In this document: piece after piece, positions 59,872-64,000 of the stretch
Layout: each line of letters begins with the position of its first letter
How positions within the stretch are numbered: the stretch's first letter is position 1
Assembly: GCA_963556695.1 (NCBI GenBank)
Contig: CAUWAG010000003.1
Span: 4,836,001 to 4,900,000 of the forward strand
Length of the DNA: 64,000 bases
Direction of reading: 5' to 3'
Origin: Anthostomella pinea
Lineage: Eukaryota; Ascomycota; Sordariomycetes; Xylariales; Xylariaceae
The notes under the pieces: generated by a model
Told to the model about the DNA's origin: nothing
Seen by the model: the letters and a program-made list of their open reading frames with translations, nothing else
Databases searched by the model: none
Made by a program: the position numbers and the translations under genes

Positions 59872-60071
59872 CCGTATTTTCTCTACAGATACGTTCCGAG
59901 TCTCCCTGTCCAGAGCGAGTGGCTTGCGGTCAGAAAGCAGCTTCACGCAGCTTCTTATCGGTTTATTTCTTATCAAGCCACATACAAATGCGGCTGGTAC
60001 TCTACTGTCTCGCACGAAAGCCACTTGCGCTAAGCAGGGGCCCTCGGGAGCTATCTGCACAGTAAATACGG
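59872..60071. mobile_element. MITE-like element 2, TA-flanked, about 200 bp
   Basis: Both ends begin CCGTATTT and share CAGATA, CCGAG, CCCTG and AGTGGCTT in the same order, giving imperfect inverted repeats of about 55-60 bp (59872-59931 and 60012-60071). TA dinucleotides flank it (59870-59871 and 60072-60073). The centre is too short to code for a transposase. It lies only about 40 bp from element 1 but has different ends, so it belongs to another family, probably also of Tc1/mariner or pogo type. Confidence 0.7.
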
Positions 60072-60390
60072 TAGCTCCACACGTGTTTCCACGGCCCCAA
60101 TCCCTCAAACGACTCCACGACCGTGTCAACCAGAACCAAACCCTGTTCCAGAACCAGTTCGCCAGTACCAGCACGAGCAGCTTCACCGTCTCCGGCCGCC
60201 TCGCGAGCAGCGGTGCAACTCTTCACCGGCCTTACCGTCCTGCTTCTTCTTGAGCCTCACCTCGCACACCAGCGTCACGCGAGCGCGCTTGAGTCAGCAC
60301 CAGGCCTCGAAGCGGACACGCCTCCCAGCCAATGACCAGGCGGTAGGCTGGTCGCACGCCGAGCATCGAGTATGTGATAGACCGTCAGAT

Positions 60391-60421
60391 CGAGGCAGCG
60401 AGGCAGCGAGGCAGCGAGGCA
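60391..60421. repeat. GAGGCAGC tandem repeat
   Basis: About four direct copies of the octamer in non-coding DNA. Confidence 0.85.
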
Positions 60422-61531
60422 GGGCAGGGATACTGCAGTCGGCCCGCGTTCACCTGCTTACCTCGTCAGATTGACTTCCAGCAGACAAGTCAGATTCGAC
60501 TGTCACTGATGACAGTGATGAGCTACCCTTATTACGCACGGCTGTCATGTTCAATCACGCATGCAATTGTGGGCGGCGGCTTGCACGGCCCGTTTCACTA
60601 CAGGCTCCTCGCGCGTTACCGGATGAAATCCATCCCCCAAAGCTAGACAGTTGGAGGCTGTTCAAGGCGACGAGGGCAGCGCGGTCGGCCACTTGCTCTT
60701 CCGTGCTACTCACTAGTCCTGTCGTGCGATGCAATCACACAGTCACCTGCCGATGATTCACTTATTATTCACCTGGCAGCTCTGGGCAGTCAGACCCGCC
60801 GCGACGGGACCAACGTCATCGAGTGGTGGCATCTTCATATTCTTCACCGTTTGCTTTCCCTTTCCTGTGGCTGGTTTTGCCCTCCTGCAGCTCGGCGCCG
60901 CCACCAGCTGCACGCGCGTGAGATACTGCCACCCACCATGGTCATTTGACCGCCCGTTGCGTTCCTGATTTGCTCGATGCGCCTGAAAGCAATGCAGCAT
61001 CGGCCGTTCCGTACTACATCCATCTCTGGGCCACGGGCAAGCAAGCGTGCCTGACACAACGGCGCCATAATCTGTGTCTGCCACTCGAGGAGCAAGGCTC
61101 TGGGGGCCACAACTGGACGCGTGCAAGGCGGGCAGATGCCTGGTCACAGTGGTCAGAGTCCAGACAGCTTGTGAGACCTGGGCGGCCGGGGTACGAGCCA
61201 GGGGGGTACGGGGCGCCAGGTACTGATCCTGGTACTCTCTGCCAATTTCCCATTCCTATTTTCCACTCTACAGTAGCGCAGTGGAATGGAAGAGACACGA
61301 TATGCCGGCTATCTGTCTTCCTACGGCATCAGCCTCGACGTCCGTCGCCGTATTGCCGCGCCGACATGTTGACGATGCTGCTTATATTTGCGCCGCCGCT
61401 GTGGAGTGGAGTCCTGCGATGGAAGAAGAACAGAGGATCCGGCCTGCTTGTTTGCCTGCCGAATGAGGCTGCGGACCACTTGCTGCCCCCCCTCGTCTGA
61501 GCCCTGAAAATATGGAGTGGTACCGGGCTGA

Positions 61532-61552
61532 CATGGCATGGCATGGCATGGC
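61532..61552. repeat. GGCAT tandem repeat
   Basis: Four direct copies of a pentamer, the last slightly changed, followed by related GGCGTGG and GGAGTGG units. Confidence 0.8.
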
Positions 61553-62251
61553 GTGGAGTGGCCTGCGTGGCATGGCTCTGATGTTGCCCGCTTGATCATC
61601 ATCTTATCGATACAACCGGTGTTATACCCCCATTCGCCAGCCGTGCCAACCATGTCGTCCCGTCGCGGGCGTAAGGGAAAAACTCGGACCTCTCTACTAA
61701 CCTTCACTCGCGCAAGTCCTGCTACTTTGCTGCTGGTGCTGGTGCATTCCCTATCTTCTCCCCTCTTGCTTCCCGACCCTGTCATTCGCCTTATTCTAAT
61801 CCTACAGTCAGCACGAGCTTACGTTGATTTGATTGCCGCATTCGTTCCAAGATCTGATCGTGGTACAAAAGGGGCACTCTGAAGACTCACCCCTCTTTAA
61901 ACCGGTCAGGGCGCCGGCTCAACGGCCGCTGTGGACCTCCTCACCGAGTCTCTTCCAACGCAACCCGGCACTCTGCCTTCCAATCATCGCCCTTTTCCTT
62001 GTCGGCGGCGGCAGCACAGACTCATGTGTTTCTCATGAATGATTTGATCTCCCCTTGGCTTCCCGTTCTCTCCCTAGCCCTCCACCTGCTGCTAATCCAG
62101 CCCCATCATCGCCTTGGGTCCTCTCAACTCGGGCGACTCCTCGCATAGCACAGCACAGCGCCGCGGAGCACAGCACCCAGCACAGCACCAGACGCCGTCG
62201 TATTTGCGCCTCCATGACCCTGGCTGTCTCGTTTTCGGCAATGGCACTCGT

Positions 62252-62273
62252 GAGACCTTGAGACCTTGAGACC
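62252..62273. repeat. GAGACCTT tandem repeat
   Basis: Two full copies and one partial copy of the octamer, about 190 bp before the start codon of the Zn-cluster gene. Confidence 0.8.
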
Positions 62274-62463
62274 GGGCCTCTTCATCATCTCACCCCACCC
62301 CCTTCCGACGTGGGCGAGGCGCAACGCTCTGCGCGCACTGCTGCTGCTGCTGCTGCTGTCCATCTCATGTACACGTCGAGCCCAGCCCAAGTACATACCC
62401 TGTCTCGCGCTGCTGGTCCTTTGTCCAACACACCCTTTCCATACGCACCTAAAGTGACGCATA

Positions 62464-64000
62464 ATGGTAAGACCTTCCTGCCACGTTCTTGCCAGGCCCT
62501 TTACCTGGGATGGCGTCTTATTGCATATCCGTGTTGCCGCTGTGCAATGTGTTGACTTGCAAGTAGAATAGTCATAATCTCAAAAAACGCCGGCCCTATG
62601 GCCACGAGGATCCCCCTGCGGTGCCGGTGGCCCAGGGTCCTTTATTTTCTGCATCTGCCACCGTTGCTGCTCCCGACCACTTCTCCTCTCAGGAGTTACA
62701 AATACTCGAGCGTGCTTCCGCCATTCTCAGATGTCCGTTTCCTCAGCTTCTAGAACTTAACAGAGTCCCCTATCAGCAACACTCCTCGGTCTCCCCCAGG
62801 ACTCATACCGCCTCCCATAAGAGACCACGTCTTGACACAGACATCTCACCAATGCATTCTCACCAGAAGCCTCCACACTCAGGCCACGACGCCTCTGATC
62901 ATCGTCGCCGCCCTGAGGGTGCAAACAACTCTCTATTCGGGGTGGATGGCTCGCGCATCGTAGAGTATCTCGCCAACATCTCCGTGTGTTCACCATGCAC
63001 GTCATGTGAGCCCCAAGGTGTGTAACATACCGATGCATAATGAGCAACGATTATACTGACTGCCCGCGAGGTTACGCCGGAATCCCGGCAACGGCGCCTT
63101 ACGCCTACGCTCAGACAAGGCCGATGTTTGAGCACAAGCCGTCGTCTTCACACTCCCAGCCAGGACCAATGCATTCTCAAGCAGCCGGTGCTTTTACATA
63201 CGACGATACTGTCGTCGGCCAGCCGGTGATGCCAAATTATCCTGCTTTGCAACCAGACAGACCAATGGCTGTCCAGCCCAACACGAGTGGCGAAGGCATG
63301 GTTTATCCCGAGACAGTACCCGTCCAAAGGTACCCCGGCCGCACAGAGATGCAACAGAGCTCTCCAACCTCGACTAACAGTCACGTGACGGGGTCCCAGT
63401 CCTATACCACGCCGCTTAACAGTCCTGAGGAACCCAGTAGATGCTATAGCGCAGCCCAAGGCATACTGGATTCCGAGGCAGGCGGCGCCCAGATCCCTAG
63501 CCAGTCCCGTGACCTCGACATTGTCCGAACTAACCAGCGTCCTCCTCCAGCGAGAAGGGGCCCTTTCAGGACCAACGTGGAACGGGAACAGACGGCCGAA
63601 ACCAGAAGGATTGGCTCTTGCATTCGGTGTCGCATGCAGAGGATACGGGTAAGTTGATCTCGTAGTCTATGTGCTGACTGTAATACGGCTGACATTCTCC
63701 TCAGTGTGAGGCCAATCCTGAAAACAAAAGCGGCACCTGCCTGACCTGCCAGAGGGTCTCCAATGTGAAAATCTGGCGGATGCCTTGCCTTCGCTACAAG
63801 ATCACAGATGTGAAACTTTTCAAGCCTGGTCAGGTCAAAGGCCATGAATGGACTGCAAGGTGGGTGGAAGGCATCGCAGATGACATCTCGAATTGGGAGT
63901 CGACGGAGATCAAGACTATTGAGGTAACTGAGGGCTACACGGATCAGCCGGTCCGCCTTCGAGTTCGCAAATTCAAACCCCAAGAGGGGGACAAGCTCAA
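62464..64000 (+). CDS. Zn(II)2Cys6-like DNA-binding regulator, partial at right edge
   Basis: Exons 62464-62466, 62567-63017, 63071-63648 and 63705 to the edge. The first exon is only ATG; splicing (GTAAGA ... GTAG) joins it to NSHNLKKRRPYGHEDPP, which removes a need for a non-ATG start. The N-terminal 340 residues are Pro/Ser/His/Gln-rich and likely disordered, with one helical block QELQILERASAIL. The intron at 63649 splits a Cys cluster: CIRCRMQRIR then CEANPENKSG-TCLTC, followed by IWRMPC. The spacing is C-x2-C-x6-C-x10-C-x2-C-x12-C, like a fungal binuclear zinc cluster except for the long last spacer. The region after it (KITDVKLFKPGQVKGHEWTA) looks conserved and folded. A nuclear transcription regulator is inferred; I cannot name the target pathway. 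The long upstream region suggests complex control. Confidence 0.8.

Larger units (their letters stand above)
55495..62463. other. 7-kb gene desert upstream of the Zn-cluster gene
   Basis: No supported gene in this interval. It contains two short inverted-repeat elements (59641-59831 and 59872-60071) and three short tandem repeats, all listed separately. Open frames of up to about 190 codons occur on both strands but overlap and lack similarity. The right part (from about 61600) probably includes a long leader or promoter for the Zn-cluster gene, with many short upstream ATGs. Confidence 0.5.

Noticed and set aside
60946..61500. 184-codon frame on the plus strand upstream of the Zn-cluster gene
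   Set aside because: No ATG at its start, no similarity, and it overlaps similar-sized frames in other phases.

Overview
The window is nuclear DNA from a filamentous ascomycete (Pezizomycotina, most likely a Sordariomycete). The genes have short introns (about 50-180 nt) with GTRNGT-type donors, CTAAC/CTGAC-like branch points and YAG acceptors. They are monocistronic, lie on both strands and encode typical fungal proteins (Isc1, Bub2, Izh3-type PAQR, a SulP permease, a Zn(II)2Cys6-like factor). I found no operons, CRISPR arrays, rRNA or secondary-metabolite cluster. Species cannot be named from the sequence alone.

Layout, left to right. 1-9 kb: the 5' part of a PYM-like gene (minus, runs off the left edge) faces QCR9 (plus), followed by the large N-end-rule ubiquitin ligase UBR1 (plus). 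9.8-14.6 kb: a WDR5/Swd3-like WD40 protein with an RS-rich N-terminus (minus) is divergent from the sphingolipid phospholipase C ISC1 (plus). 15-26.5 kb: four minus-strand genes, namely an NDR-type kinase interrupted by an in-frame TAG, an FKBP of the Fpr3/Fpr4 type, a DJ-1/PfpI protein and a membrane GT2 glycosyltransferase. 26.5-31.1 kb: a gene-poor stretch. 31-38.3 kb: a THOC5-like gene (minus) divergent from an Izh3-like PAQR receptor (plus), then a secreted Cys-rich, probably GPI-anchored protein (minus) and BUB2 (minus). 39-45.5 kb: a broken F-box-like gene and a sulfate permease (plus). 46.3 kb: tRNA-Val(AAC) (minus). 47.9-49.5 kb: a SWIM zinc-finger protein (minus). 53.8-55.5 kb: a degenerate protein-kinase-like gene (minus). 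55.5-62.4 kb: about 7 kb without a convincing gene, carrying two short TA-flanked inverted-repeat elements (MITE-like). It ends at a Zn-cluster regulator (plus) that runs off the right edge.

The genes are mostly unrelated housekeeping and regulatory loci: respiration, protein turnover, chromatin, sphingolipid turnover, mRNA export, mitotic exit and sulfate uptake. They do not form one pathway. I see no new multi-gene system. The observations most worth checking are the TAG codon replacing the first Trp of the conserved DWWS motif of the NDR kinase, the two adjacent MITE-like elements, the Zn-cluster protein with unusual Cys spacing and an ATG-only first exon, and the divergent pseudokinase-like gene.

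Exon boundaries were set by hand from splice motifs, reading-frame continuity and protein-family similarity recalled from knowledge; none was checked against transcripts or a database.
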